Positions 24,803-34,387 of a DNA stretch of 64,000 bases are shown one piece after another. The position numbers and the translations under genes are program-made. The notes beneath the pieces are model-generated. The model made no database searches, had not been told where the DNA came from, and saw nothing but the letters and a program-made list of their open reading frames with translations. Location of the stretch: NCBI GenBank assembly GCA_002404055.1, contig DHIZ01000057.1:9094-73093 (forward strand), written 5' to 3'. How positions within the stretch are numbered: position 1 is the stretch's first letter; each line of letters starts with the position of its first letter. Origin of the DNA: Chloroflexi bacterium UBA4733. GTDB taxonomy: Bacteria > Chloroflexota > UBA4733.

Positions 24803-24891
24803 CTAGTAGTCTGTCAAGGCCGAAATGGACGGTAGCACCGCACTCAACCTGGACCCGGCAACTGTTCAAAGTACGCATGACGGACTACTAG
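24803..24891. repeat. 89-base miniature inverted-repeat element
   Basis: The ends CTAGTAGTCTGTCA (24803-24816) and TGACGGACTACTAG (24878-24891) are inverted repeats matching at 13 of 14 bases, around a 61-base noncoding core. This looks like a non-autonomous transposable element. The rest of 24665-25190 has no gene. Confidence 0.65.
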
Positions 24892-25190
24892 TCTCGATCG
24901 AGGATACTCACCGCCTTCATCATCAGTACTATCCGCGAGCTGCCCGAACGGTTTGATCTTGGACTATAGAGCCTCTTCTCCTGGTCCCCGGCACAGTATG
25001 AACGGAAGCATAGCCAGGTAGTGCAACGGTGTATGCGGTTTCCTCCTTGGGCGGCCGGACCAGTCAAGGCGATCTGCTGATCGGATTAGCAGGCCGGTCG
25101 TGACTTTTCCGCGATGCCGCTGTTTAACCGTATGTGAGCGATATGAGGGACCGAGCGTCTCTGGTTTAGGGGGATCGGACGGAGAATCTC

Positions 25191-25808
25191 GTGCAGGTCC
25201 TTACCAATAGCGTCGCACCAATCAAGGCGGAGTGCTCTGCGGCACCGATGGGGGTCGAGGACGATCACTGGCTTGTCGAGCGGGCGCGAACGGACCGTCG
25301 AGCCTTCGCCGTCCTCTGCACCCGCTACGTCACGGCGGTCTATCGCTACTGCTACCGCCGTCTGGGCAGTCGGGAGGCCGCTGAGGATGCCACCAGCCAG
25401 GTGTTTGTCAAGGCGCTGGCCGCTCTCTCCACGTACCGCACGTACTCGTTTGCCGGCTGGCTCTTTGCGATCGCCCGGAACGTGGTTGCCGATGCGTACC
25501 GGTCGCGGCGGCCCACCGAACCGTTGGACGCCGCGCTCGCCGTGGCGGATCAGGCGCCAACTCCTGAGCAGAGCGTGCTACGGGTGGAGGAGACGCGCGA
25601 GCTGCAGCGGTGGCTCGCCGCCCTGACGCCGGAGCAGCGGGCGGTCGTGGAACTCCGCCTCGCCGGCCTTTCTGGCGCCGAGATGGCCGCGGCGCTGGGG
25701 TGCAGCCTGGGGGCGGTGAAGATGCTGCAACTGCGGGCCATCGCCCGGTTGCGGGCGGTGTGGCAGGCGGAGCAAACGGGAGAGGAGGCGCAGGATGGCG
25801 CGCGCTGA
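25191..25808 (+). CDS. ECF-family RNA polymerase sigma factor 2
   Basis: A 205-residue sigma factor with region 2 (EAAEDATSQVFVKALAALST then YSFAGWLFAIARNVVADAYR) and region 4 (LAALTPEQRAVVELRLAGL, MAAALGCSLGAVKMLQLRA). It begins with GTG 25191. Its end overlaps the following membrane protein gene by 14 bases, which suggests coupled synthesis of sigma and anti-sigma. It is a different lineage from the sigma at 19181, and a link to the island is not shown. Confidence 0.9.
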   Translation: MQVLTNSVAPIKAECSAAPMGVEDDHWLVERARTDRRAFAVLCTRYVTAVYRYCYRRLGSREAAEDATSQVFVKALAALSTYRTYSFAGWLFAIARNVVADAYRSRRPTEPLDAALAVADQAPTPEQSVLRVEETRELQRWLAALTPEQRAVVELRLAGLSGAEMAAALGCSLGAVKMLQLRAIARLRAVWQAEQTGEEAQDGAR

Positions 25809-26703
25809 GGACGAACTGGCCGAGCGGCTCAATAGGCAGTGGGATCAGGTCGTCCGGGGCATGCCCCTGGGAAATGCGGGGCTGGAGCCGGGTGTTGTCG
25901 CGACCCTGCGGCGGTTGGGGGCGCTGGATGCTGCGCCGGCGCCGACCGCCGCCTTCCTGGGCCAGTTGGAGCGCAACTTGCTGGAGGCCGCACCGCCAGC
26001 GCAAGCTCGACCGAGCCTGCTGGGGCGGCTGCAGGTCCCGCGCTGGCGTCGACCACCGCGCTGGCTCCTTGGTGCTGCTGCGGTCCTCCTGGCGCTGGTC
26101 GTCTCCGGCGGCGCTGCCCGGGCGCTGGTCGCGCCGACGATGCCGCTCCATGTCCAGGTCGTGCCGAAGGAGCGCATCATCTACGGGCCAGAGTCCGCGC
26201 ATCCGACGCCTCTGCCCCCAGGAGTTGCGCCGCCGCTCCACGTGATAGTCGGCCCTGGCCCACGAGACCCGGGAACGCCGATGTCCCTGGACGACGCCCA
26301 GCGCGCTGCCGGCTTTCACCTGTTGCGCAGTGTGGGCGATCCGCAGGCACAACTGCAGAGCGTTACCTACTTCGCGCGGACCAGGGAGATCGACGGTCGC
26401 TCGGAGAGTAATCCCTCCGCGCAGGTGCAACTCATCTACCGCCTTGGTAAGGGCATGGCAGGCGTCTACCTGCTGCCCAACCCGGCTGCTGGGCAACCGC
26501 TTAAAATCTTCCAGTTGGGGGTGAATCCCCACGAGCGGGTCGAGCAGCACGATGGGTCGGAGTACCTCGTGACGCGTACGCCAGACGACCAGCGTGTAGA
26601 GGATGTCTGGTTCGCCACCGCGAGCACCGCAGCCGACGTACACTTCTCCCCGCCTTATGTGGGCTGGCCCACCGCGGCGGACTTCATTGCGCATCTTCAG
26701 TGA
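25795..26703 (+). CDS. Membrane anti-sigma-like protein 2
   Basis: A 302-residue protein. The N-terminal ~90 residues are cytoplasmic, helical and Ala/Leu-rich. One membrane helix follows (about 93-112, WLLGAAAVLLALVVSGGAA). The outer domain of ~185 residues starts after a Pro-rich linker and includes AAGFHLLRSVGDPQAQLQS, a pattern of DUF4367-like domains. It overlaps the sigma gene by 14 bases and is its likely membrane partner. No zinc-type anti-sigma motif is visible. Confidence 0.65.
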   Translation: MARAEDELAERLNRQWDQVVRGMPLGNAGLEPGVVATLRRLGALDAAPAPTAAFLGQLERNLLEAAPPAQARPSLLGRLQVPRWRRPPRWLLGAAAVLLALVVSGGAARALVAPTMPLHVQVVPKERIIYGPESAHPTPLPPGVAPPLHVIVGPGPRDPGTPMSLDDAQRAAGFHLLRSVGDPQAQLQSVTYFARTREIDGRSESNPSAQVQLIYRLGKGMAGVYLLPNPAAGQPLKIFQLGVNPHERVEQHDGSEYLVTRTPDDQRVEDVWFATASTAADVHFSPPYVGWPTAADFIAHLQ

Positions 26704-26740
26704 GGGCGGACGCTTGCAGTCCACGTTGCCGACCTGACGC

Positions 26741-26861
26741 CTGGCGACTAAAGTCGCGGCGACCGTGAGCAAATGGTCAGCCTGCGGCTGCCGGCACCTT
26801 TGCGGGCTGATTAGTCCGCGTAGGCGGACTTTGCCAGGGTAGGCGCGACTTCAGTCGCCAG
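26741..26861. repeat. Palindromic miniature element, GGCGACTGAAGTCGC family, copy 2
   Basis: A 121-base element whose ends are CTGGCGACTAAAGTCGC (26741-26757) and GCGACTTCAGTCGCCAG (26845-26861). They are inverted repeats with one mismatch. The core is nearly the same as the copy at 4024-4138. It sits in the gap between convergent genes. Confidence 0.88.
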
Positions 26862-26875
26862 CCCGCCGATCGCCC

Positions 26876-28012
26876 TTACGAACCAACACCAAGGTGGGCG
26901 AGTGTGCCCTGATCCAGGGTCACGCCGAGACCCGCACCTTCCGGCACACGCAGCATCCCATTCCCTGTCCACAGCGGCTCGGTGAGCAGTTCCTCCCGCA
27001 ATGGATTAGGGTTGATATCGTACTCTACGAGCACGCGGTAGCGCGTCGGCAAGGCGGTGAACAGGTGGATCGTGGCGGCCAGGCCGACCGCGCTGCCGAA
27101 GAAGTGCGGCGCTAACTGGAGGCCGCGCTCGGCGGCAAGAGCGAGAATCTCGCGGCTTGCGCTGATACCGCCGCATTTACAGAGGTCCGGCTGTACCACG
27201 TCCAGTAAGCCCTGATCGAACCAGCGCTCGAACTGGCGCCGGCCGTAGAGGTTTTCGCCGCCCGCTCGCGGCAGACCGAGGGATTCCTGGGCCGATTGCC
27301 AGGCCGGATCGTCGTCAGCCGGGAACGGCTCTTCGATCCAGGCAGCCCGTGCAGCCGCCAGCGCCGGGCGCATTGCCGCCGCCGTGTCCGGCGTCCAGCC
27401 CTGATTGGCGTCGGTGAAGAGCGTCGCCTCGGCGACGGCGGCGCGCACTGCCAACAGGTTGCGTTCATCCACCTCGCGGCCAAAGCCGACTTTCAGCTTC
27501 ACGGCGCCGAACCCCGCTGCCATGGCATCTGCCGCCTGCTGCTCGACGTTCGCGGGACCAAGGCCGCTGGCGTAGGCCGGTACGCTCGCCTGCTGTGCCG
27601 CTCCCAACAGTTGCCAGACTGGGGCGCCGGCAATCTTGCCGGCTAGGTCCCAGAGCGCCAGGTCTGCTCCGCTGATCGCCTGGTAGATGGGACCGATCGC
27701 GCCCCACTGCAAGGCCAGATGGTGCAGGGCGCCGACGCATTTCCGCCAGAGGCGGACGGGGTCGTCGACCTCCTCACCGATCAACAGCGGGCGCAGGCCG
27801 TGGGTGATGGTCGCCAGGCGTTCGGCGGGTCCCCAGCTTGGGTAGTTGACCCAACTCTCGCCGATGCCCGTCAACCCGGCGTCGGTGTCGATCAGCACCA
27901 GCACCGTCTGGCGCGCCTGCAACTGGCCGACGGCCATACGCACAGGCGTGGCGATAGGCGCGCGCAGTAGGAGGGGACGGACATCGGTGATGCGTGGTAA
28001 GCGCTTGGCCAT
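26876..28012 (-). CDS. Enolase-superfamily enzyme (mandelate racemase/muconate lactonizing type)
   Basis: A 378-residue protein. The N-terminal capping domain (about 1-125) precedes a TIM barrel with the KLKVG lysine motif (GAVKLKVGFGREV), metal ligands in FTDANQGW, WIEEPFPADD and GGENLYGRRQF, and a late HFFGSAVGLAATIH. These fit a sugar-acid dehydratase or cycloisomerase of the MR group. ATG 28012 is four bases beyond the stop of the oxidoreductase, which is transcribed first, so the two form an operon that may break down a sugar or sugar acid. The exact substrate is not readable. Confidence 0.88.
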   Translation of the reverse strand: MAKRLPRITDVRPLLLRAPIATPVRMAVGQLQARQTVLVLIDTDAGLTGIGESWVNYPSWGPAERLATITHGLRPLLIGEEVDDPVRLWRKCVGALHHLALQWGAIGPIYQAISGADLALWDLAGKIAGAPVWQLLGAAQQASVPAYASGLGPANVEQQAADAMAAGFGAVKLKVGFGREVDERNLLAVRAAVAEATLFTDANQGWTPDTAAAMRPALAAARAAWIEEPFPADDDPAWQSAQESLGLPRAGGENLYGRRQFERWFDQGLLDVVQPDLCKCGGISASREILALAAERGLQLAPHFFGSAVGLAATIHLFTALPTRYRVLVEYDINPNPLREELLTEPLWTGNGMLRVPEGAGLGVTLDQGTLAHLGVGS

Positions 28013-28016
28013 GCGG

Positions 28017-28991
28017 TCAGCCGACCCTGCTGCCAAAAGCGGCGATAGCGTCCAGCACGATCTGCAGCGACTTGAAGTTGTCGAAACAGGTCGTCGCCGG
28101 TGGTTGCCCGGTGGTGATCGCCGCCACGAACTCGTGCAGCAGATACGGTTGGGCCGCGAGCGGCAGGGCGACGAGGGGCATTTCCTGCCGTTCTTGCGCC
28201 TGGCGGCGGGTCCAGACGTGGTCCTCTTCCAGGAGCACGACACCCTGCGAGCAATCGAAGCGCCAGTTGCCGTTCCAGGGGGTGTCGCCGCCCTGCCCGC
28301 ACCAGGTGCCACTGTAGGTCGCTACGACCGGGTCGAAGTCGATGACCACCGTGGCCGACGCATCGCCTTTGAACCAGCTCCAGGACGGATTCCAACTGCG
28401 CCCGGAGATGCCCACTGGGTCCATGCCCAGCAGGAAGCGCAGCATGTCGAAGTGGTGGATCGACATGTCCATGATCAGCGGATAGGGCATCACCTCGCGG
28501 AAGCCGCCGAAGTGCGGACCACGATAGAACCGGACATTGACCGCCCCGATCGTGCCGAACTCACCGGACTCCAGGACCTGCTTCAGCGTCTGGACTGGCC
28601 GGCTGTAGCGGTAGTTCTGGGCGACCATATGCAAGACGCCGGTCTCACGGGAGACGCGCACAATCTCCTCCGCCGCTTCGCGCGTGTCAGCGAGCGGTTT
28701 TTCGGAGAGGACCGGCATACCGGCGCGCATGGCGGCTACGGAGATGGCGCGGTGCGTCTGCGGCGGCGTAACGACGATCACGCCGTCGGCCCGCACGGCA
28801 GCGAGCGCCTCCTCCAGCGAGCCGAAGATGAGCCGGCGGTCAAGGCCGTGCTTCGCTGCCTGCGCCTCCGCAGTGGCCGGGTTGATCTCCACCAGGGCTG
28901 CATACTCCACCTCGTCCGACGCCGCGCAGGCGTTCAGCCAGGTATTGCCCATGCCTCCGATGCCGACCTGAATCAGCTTGAAGTGCGCCAC
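28017..28991 (-). CDS. Gfo/Idh/MocA-family oxidoreductase
   Basis: About 324 residues: an N-terminal Rossmann fold with LIQVGIGGMGNTWLNAC for NAD(P), then VIVVTPPQTHRAISVAAM and the EKP motif in VLSEKPLADT, followed by a C-terminal substrate domain with MDMSIHHFDMLRFLLG. I place the start at GTG 28991 because homology begins there. The open frame continues to ATG 29117, but the added ~42 residues look like noise and run through a short repeat. The start is therefore uncertain. It probably oxidises a polyol or sugar in the same pathway as the enolase-family enzyme. Confidence 0.87.
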   Translation of the reverse strand: MAHFKLIQVGIGGMGNTWLNACAASDEVEYAALVEINPATAEAQAAKHGLDRRLIFGSLEEALAAVRADGVIVVTPPQTHRAISVAAMRAGMPVLSEKPLADTREAAEEIVRVSRETGVLHMVAQNYRYSRPVQTLKQVLESGEFGTIGAVNVRFYRGPHFGGFREVMPYPLIMDMSIHHFDMLRFLLGMDPVGISGRSWNPSWSWFKGDASATVVIDFDPVVATYSGTWCGQGGDTPWNGNWRFDCSQGVVLLEEDHVWTRRQAQERQEMPLVALPLAAQPYLLHEFVAAITTGQPPATTCFDNFKSLQIVLDAIAAFGSRVG

Positions 28992-29018
28992 AGAGTTTCG
29001 CAGTGCCTGCTTGCCTCC
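28989..29018. repeat. Short repeat shared with 34655-34684
   Basis: About 28-30 bases containing AGTTTCGCAGTG and CTGCTTG recur at 34655-34684 in the same orientation, with three differences. Both copies lie just outside the ends of the large helicase gene region. It could be a decayed insertion footprint or a flank of the accessory block. Confidence 0.5.
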
Positions 29019-29189
29019 CTCAGGGGGATCGGCCGCATGCACTGTATCGCCGTGAATCGCTCCACTGGGCAGCAACCGACCGGCGCGAAAACTTGTGGCG
29101 CACTTTCGCTTGACCATACGATGTAGGCTCCTTCATTGTCTACTATATTGGGAGGTTATAGCACGCGGGAAGGAGGAGGGGTGTGATGC

Positions 29190-32100
29190 TCAACCGCTAA
29201 ACACGTCGTCGTGCGCGGCGGTGCTCGTGTCAAAGGGCTTATCGACGGGAACAACAACGACGCGATACCCCAGGTCGGCCAGCGCTTCGCGCTTGAGCAG
29301 GTCGGTCTGGCGTTGCGACTCAGCCTGATGGGCTGGGCCGTCAATGAAGACGCAGACGCCGCGCCGGCCGTCGCGCTTATAATAGAAGTCCGGTTGAACT
29401 GCAACTTCTTCGGCTGGCTGGTGCTGGGCTAGGTCGGGGAGGCGCAGCTTGCGCTCGTGGAGGTGGCGCAGGAAGTCGCGCTCCAGGTTGGAGGCGGGGT
29501 CGGTTCGCTCCAGCAACCAGTGGTAGTGCGCGTCGTAGTCGCGCGTTTCGGTTCGTGCCAGCAATTCAGCACGGCTCAGTTGCAGCAGGTAGTCGCGCAC
29601 GAGATGCCGATCCAGGTGGCGATGGACCGTCTGATGGCGATAGCTGAGCAGACAGTCGTAACAGGCGGCGGCGCAGCGACGGTTCCATCCCGCAAGCTCT
29701 GCGCCCGTTGCTGGATCGATGTGGCAGATGCGCAGGGCTTCGCGGGCGATGGCGGCGATGGAATGGGTATCGCTGCGGATGCGCTCCCAGATACCGGTGC
29801 CGCCTTCGGCCTCTTCCCAGAGGAGCAGACGGCGCTGCGGACCCTCGCCGATCAGGTCGACGGCGACCTCATTCTCCATCACCTGGTAGACGGCCTGGAT
29901 GCCGCGCTGGAGGGCGTAGGCCAGCGTCTGGAGAAAAGGAGTTTCGTCGCCGGGGAGCTGGCTGGGCCGCAGCAGGAGCACGTTGCGATGGTCGGTCACA
30001 TAGGGGCGGATGCCGGACATTCTGGTTCGGGCAGCGACTACGGCGTCTGAGACATCATCGTCGGCGGGGGCGTCTTCGTTGCCGCCCCAGGCGCCGCTCT
30101 CGGCATCGATGGTGAAACCGCGCGGCGGGTTGGACCGTCGCCAGCCGTTGTTGATGCGCCAGAGCTCCGTCTGCGCGGCGACTGTCACTTCCAGCAGCGT
30201 CTGACCGGCCAGGCGCGCTTCAGCCCGTTGCATGGTCTCCTCGCCGGGCAGGCGCAGCGCAAGCTCGATAGCGAAGCCCTCGCGCTGCCGTTCTTCCTCA
30301 TCCGAGGAGATACGGGTCCACTGACTCGCTCGCGTCACCGGCTGATCGAACAGCCGCTGCGGGAATGAGGCAGCGGGTCCTTCCAGCAGCGCGCCGCAGT
30401 GTGTACAGCGGTCCAGTTGGGCGGCTTCGCCGGGATAAATTGCGCCACAGGTATGGCAGATCTTGGCCTGCGTGAGTCGCTCTTCCACGCCGCCCACCGG
30501 CAGGATACAGCTCGTGACGCGGTGCTTGCGGCCCTCGTGGTAGACGACGTTGAGCGGGCCGAACTCGGAAAGGCCGAGGAAGCGCGGCCGGTCGATAGCC
30601 TGCACGCTGCCGTGCGATGAGACCAGCACGCGCAGCGGCAGGCGGGGGAAGTTGTATCCGGGTAAAAAGCCTTCGTTGGCGAGGTGGCGATAGGGGTAGA
30701 AGTCCGACTCGGTGATATCGCCCTGGTTGACCAACAGGGCAATCTCCCGTTTCGCTTCTTGCTCCTGCTGCTCCGCCGCCTCTCGTTCCTGCCGTTGCAA
30801 TCTCGGCAGGTTGCCTTTGCGGTAGGCTTCGTCGCGCCGGCGCACAGCCGCCTGGTACAACTCCCGCCAGCGATCCAGTGAATGGTCAAATGCTTCCGGC
30901 GCTTCACGGACGGTGCGGAGCAGCCAGTCCTCGTTGAACCAGCCGGCCGCCGCGATGGCCGCCGAGTCGACAACTTCGTTGAAGGCGCGGGCCACCTCCC
31001 GCAGCCGTGTCTCGGACAGCTTGAGTTGCGCCGCCACGTCGGGCAGCAGGGGACAGCTCGGGTCAGCCAGATCGAGCACCTCGGCCAGCGACGAAGCCAG
31101 CGCCAGGCCGACCGTCGCCAGCCAGACGGAGCGCAGGTGCGCCTCGACCAGTTCGCGGTTGGTCAGGTCGAGACGCGGCGGCGCGACGGCACCGGCGACC
31201 ATGTCGACGCGCCGGCGGAAGAAGTACTCATCGTGGGCGTTGCCCTGGCTACAGAAGGCCAGCACCAGGGCGGGCCGGCCGTTGCGGCCCGCCCGCCCGC
31301 TGCGCTGGGCATAGTTGGCCGGTGTCGGCGGCACGTTGCGCAGATGGACGACGGCAAGGTCGGCGATATCCACGCCGAGCTCCATGGTCGGCGAGCAAAA
31401 GAGGGCCTTGAGCTTGCCGGAGCGGAAGTCGCGCTCGCGCTCAATGCGCTCCAGCATGCCGACCTGGCCGGTGTGCTCGCGCCCGACGACGCGCCGAAAG
31501 TGACCGGCGCCTTCGGTGTAGAGCCGGCTGAAGTAGTGGTTGGGCTGCTGGCTCCGTCCCTCTGGTCGGCGCAACTGCAAGGCCCGGCTGCGCACCGGGT
31601 CCGGACCCGGCACGCTGCCGTCACCCTGCTCCCAGCGCAGCGCGCCGGGCTTGATCTGCACGCCGTAGGGTTCATCCAGGTGGCTATGGACCGTCAGGAT
31701 GTGGCCGCGCAGGGCGGCTACGATGGCCCGCACCAGCGCGTCGGCTTCGTCAGTGCTCAGCCGCTCCGGTACGTCCCAGGTTTCCGCTGCTCGCAAGTAG
31801 CGGCCGACCGTAGAGCGCCAGCCCAGGCCGAAGGTGGCGACGCGGCTGTTGCGTGGTAGTTCGGACTCGGGGAGCAGGGCGATAGTGCTCCAGCGCAATC
31901 GCTCCTGCCCGTCGATGGCCCAGGGTGGCCGCAGCCATTCCCCGGCCTGGCGCTTCAGGCGTTCCGTCTTCTCCGGTTGCAGGCAGGCCGCGCCGATGGC
32001 GAGTTGCCCGCGCAGATGATCGAGCACCGCCTGCAAGACGGCCTCACGTCGCTCCGGCGAGGCCGCCGCCATTTTCGGGACGCTCGCCCAGGGCGTGTCC

Positions 32101-34355
32101 TCGGCGGCGATCTCGGCCAGACCGCTGTAGCCGATACGCAGCAGACCACACTGCTCCAGGTTCGGTTGGGCCACGCGCCAGGCGCGACGCAGGTCGGCAA
32201 AGGCCCGGTACTCCAGGACGGCCTGCATCGCGCTGACGGAGGCTTGATAGCCGGCGCCGGACTCCACAGGTTCCAGCATGTAGTCGGCGGGCGCCGGCGC
32301 CATGGCGTCGAAGATGGCCTGCCCCAGACGCTCGAAGCTGAGCCCGGACCCCGTCGAGACCGCCCGGGTCAGCGCGCCGCGCAGGAGTGTCACCTGGGTA
32401 AAGTCGTTCAAGTGGCCGGCTTGCAGGGAAGCGTCCTGGCGATTATCGGTGAAGCTGAGCACCTTCTGCGCGCTGTCGTCCAGTTCGCTCTGCTGTAGAC
32501 CGAGCAGGGTGCTGCCGACCGTGATAGTCGTCGCGGTAGACCGCCCGATCTGACTGAGTGTCGCCAGTTTGCCGAAGTCGCTCTTCTCGCGCAGATCGTA
32601 GGCGGTTCGACAGCGCAGGCAGAGCATGAGCGGACGCAACTGGAACCAGCCCGCAAGGGCGCTCGCCGCCGGCTCCTCGCTGCACTGGCCGTCCGGCTGC
32701 ACCCAGAGTCGCCGGGGACGGTGGGGAGCGTAGCCGGCCTTGAGGCGTGTTTCCTTCCGGCGCTGCTCCAGCCAGTAGTCGGGCAGCGGCTCCTCGTCGG
32801 ACCAGAGGTCATCGTGGTCGAGACTGAAGAAGCCCAGCTCGCCGGCATCGTCGTCACCGCTGGGGTTGAGCAAGGGGGAGCGGGGAAGCAGGCGCTGGCT
32901 GAGCCGGTTGTCCAGCGCTTCTCCGCTCTCGTCAAGCTGATCATCGTCCTGGCGGACGAAGGAGACGAGGTAATACTCTTGGCCGCACTCCCGGCAGAAG
33001 GCCAGGGGATAGAGCAGGCGGCGCTGTCCCGAGCCGTCGTCCGCTGCGACGTACTGTCCTTCAGTTGTCCGCTCGCGGACATCGGGCGCCTGTACTGTGG
33101 CGTAGACACTACTGCCGGAGCCGAGGAACTGGTGCAGCCGGAAGGCGAACACCGGCTCACCGGAAGGCAGGATCGCCCCGGCGCCGGCATCCAGCACGGC
33201 CTGGAGGCGCTGCCGGCACAGCGCTTCGTCCAGGCCGGTCTGCTGGACGAGGGTACGCAGCCCTTCCTGGAAGGTGATCGGCCGCCGCCGCACCAGGCGG
33301 CCGTCATCCACATCCAGGCCGAAGGTCTGCTCGACCCAGGCTGCTAAAGGATGCTCCGTCACCGCGGTTACCGCCGCCGGCCCACCCGCTGTGGTGTCCG
33401 GCGGGCTGACGGATACCGCCGCACGCAACGCTGCCGGCGTTGGCGGTGGCGGCGCTGAACAGACGCGGCGCAGCGTCTCGTCGACAACCGCATCGGCCGC
33501 TACCTCGACGCCGAACAGGGTAGTGGCGGCCTCGGCGATGCGTTCCCGGCGTTGCCGGCGGTCGCCTTCCGAGGCCAGCGTCGCCGAGGTCCCGACAAAG
33601 CGCAGGTCGGGGTTCTCGGCGCGCTGGCGGACGCGGCGCAACAGCATCGCCACGTCGGCGCCCTGGCGTCCCCGGTAGACGTGTAGTTCGTCCAGCACCA
33701 GGAACTGCAGGTCGCGTGTCGCCTGCTGGACCAGCGTGCGCTCGTGGGGACGGATCAGCATGTATTCCAGCATCACGTAGTTGGTGAGCAGGATGTGCGG
33801 CGGGTCTTCCAGAATCTGCGCGCGGTCCTGGCGGTCCTGGCCGGTGTAGCGGTCGAAGCGAATGGGGCAGTCCGACCAGTTGGCCTCACGGAAGCGCTGT
33901 AGCGCCTCCAACTGGCTCTTGACCAGCGCGTTCATGGGATAGACGATGATGGCGCGCACGCTGTGGCGTTCCGGCTGCCGCCGGAAGACGGCGTCGACGA
34001 TGGGGATCAAGTAAGTGAGGCTCTTGCCGGAACCGGTGCCGGTGCTGACGACGTACGGCTGGCCACGCTGGGCGATGCGGATCGCTTCTTCCTGGTGAAT
34101 ATGCAGCCGCAGCTTTTCGCCGAAGAATCGCGCCGTCGCCGACGTGATGACGCCCGCGCGGGCCAGTTCCGCCAGCGTGGCGCCGTGCTGGTAGGCCGGG
34201 TTGAGCTGGAGCACGGCATCGGGCCACCACTCCGCCCGCTCCAGGCACTGCTGCACGAACTGCCGCAGGCGCTCATCCCGCACGTTGAGGAAGCTGGCAA
34301 AGTAGTCGCGGTACTCCGCCACGACCTGGTCACGAAGGGCAAAGACGTCCATCAA
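29190..34355 (-). CDS. Large DEAD/DEAH-type helicase with DUF1998 and C-terminal nuclease-like domain
   Basis: A 1721-residue protein. The SF2 helicase core has Walker A STGTGSGKS near residue 105, a DELH box in LVLDELHVYRG, motif III GTSATL, and late motif VI QRSGRAGRNG. A zinc cluster CHTCGAIYPGE then CTHCG lies near residue 1330. A DUF1998-type region ends with CAAACYDCLLSYR. The last ~130 residues (VQPDFYYKRDGRRGVCVFIDG, split as QPDFYYKRDG and VCVFIDGPAHQ) fit a vsr/PD-(D/E)xK nuclease fold. Such helicases occur in defence (DrmA-like) and repair (MrfA-like) roles. It stands alone without DISARM partners. No frameshift is seen. Confidence 0.88.
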   Translation of the reverse strand: MMDVFALRDQVVAEYRDYFASFLNVRDERLRQFVQQCLERAEWWPDAVLQLNPAYQHGATLAELARAGVITSATARFFGEKLRLHIHQEEAIRIAQRGQPYVVSTGTGSGKSLTYLIPIVDAVFRRQPERHSVRAIIVYPMNALVKSQLEALQRFREANWSDCPIRFDRYTGQDRQDRAQILEDPPHILLTNYVMLEYMLIRPHERTLVQQATRDLQFLVLDELHVYRGRQGADVAMLLRRVRQRAENPDLRFVGTSATLASEGDRRQRRERIAEAATTLFGVEVAADAVVDETLRRVCSAPPPPTPAALRAAVSVSPPDTTAGGPAAVTAVTEHPLAAWVEQTFGLDVDDGRLVRRRPITFQEGLRTLVQQTGLDEALCRQRLQAVLDAGAGAILPSGEPVFAFRLHQFLGSGSSVYATVQAPDVRERTTEGQYVAADDGSGQRRLLYPLAFCRECGQEYYLVSFVRQDDDQLDESGEALDNRLSQRLLPRSPLLNPSGDDDAGELGFFSLDHDDLWSDEEPLPDYWLEQRRKETRLKAGYAPHRPRRLWVQPDGQCSEEPAASALAGWFQLRPLMLCLRCRTAYDLREKSDFGKLATLSQIGRSTATTITVGSTLLGLQQSELDDSAQKVLSFTDNRQDASLQAGHLNDFTQVTLLRGALTRAVSTGSGLSFERLGQAIFDAMAPAPADYMLEPVESGAGYQASVSAMQAVLEYRAFADLRRAWRVAQPNLEQCGLLRIGYSGLAEIAAEDTPWASVPKMAAASPERREAVLQAVLDHLRGQLAIGAACLQPEKTERLKRQAGEWLRPPWAIDGQERLRWSTIALLPESELPRNSRVATFGLGWRSTVGRYLRAAETWDVPERLSTDEADALVRAIVAALRGHILTVHSHLDEPYGVQIKPGALRWEQGDGSVPGPDPVRSRALQLRRPEGRSQQPNHYFSRLYTEGAGHFRRVVGREHTGQVGMLERIERERDFRSGKLKALFCSPTMELGVDIADLAVVHLRNVPPTPANYAQRSGRAGRNGRPALVLAFCSQGNAHDEYFFRRRVDMVAGAVAPPRLDLTNRELVEAHLRSVWLATVGLALASSLAEVLDLADPSCPLLPDVAAQLKLSETRLREVARAFNEVVDSAAIAAAGWFNEDWLLRTVREAPEAFDHSLDRWRELYQAAVRRRDEAYRKGNLPRLQRQEREAAEQQEQEAKREIALLVNQGDITESDFYPYRHLANEGFLPGYNFPRLPLRVLVSSHGSVQAIDRPRFLGLSEFGPLNVVYHEGRKHRVTSCILPVGGVEERLTQAKICHTCGAIYPGEAAQLDRCTHCGALLEGPAASFPQRLFDQPVTRASQWTRISSDEEERQREGFAIELALRLPGEETMQRAEARLAGQTLLEVTVAAQTELWRINNGWRRSNPPRGFTIDAESGAWGGNEDAPADDDVSDAVVAARTRMSGIRPYVTDHRNVLLLRPSQLPGDETPFLQTLAYALQRGIQAVYQVMENEVAVDLIGEGPQRRLLLWEEAEGGTGIWERIRSDTHSIAAIAREALRICHIDPATGAELAGWNRRCAAACYDCLLSYRHQTVHRHLDRHLVRDYLLQLSRAELLARTETRDYDAHYHWLLERTDPASNLERDFLRHLHERKLRLPDLAQHQPAEEVAVQPDFYYKRDGRRGVCVFIDGPAHQAESQRQTDLLKREALADLGYRVVVVPVDKPFDTSTAAHDDVFSG

Positions 34356-34387
34356 GACCCCGGCGACCGACGAAATGCAGGTGTGTG

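Noticed and set aside
29190..34355. DISARM system
   Set aside because: The helicase resembles DrmA in having DUF1998, but no DrmB, DrmC or methyltransferase gene lies beside it.
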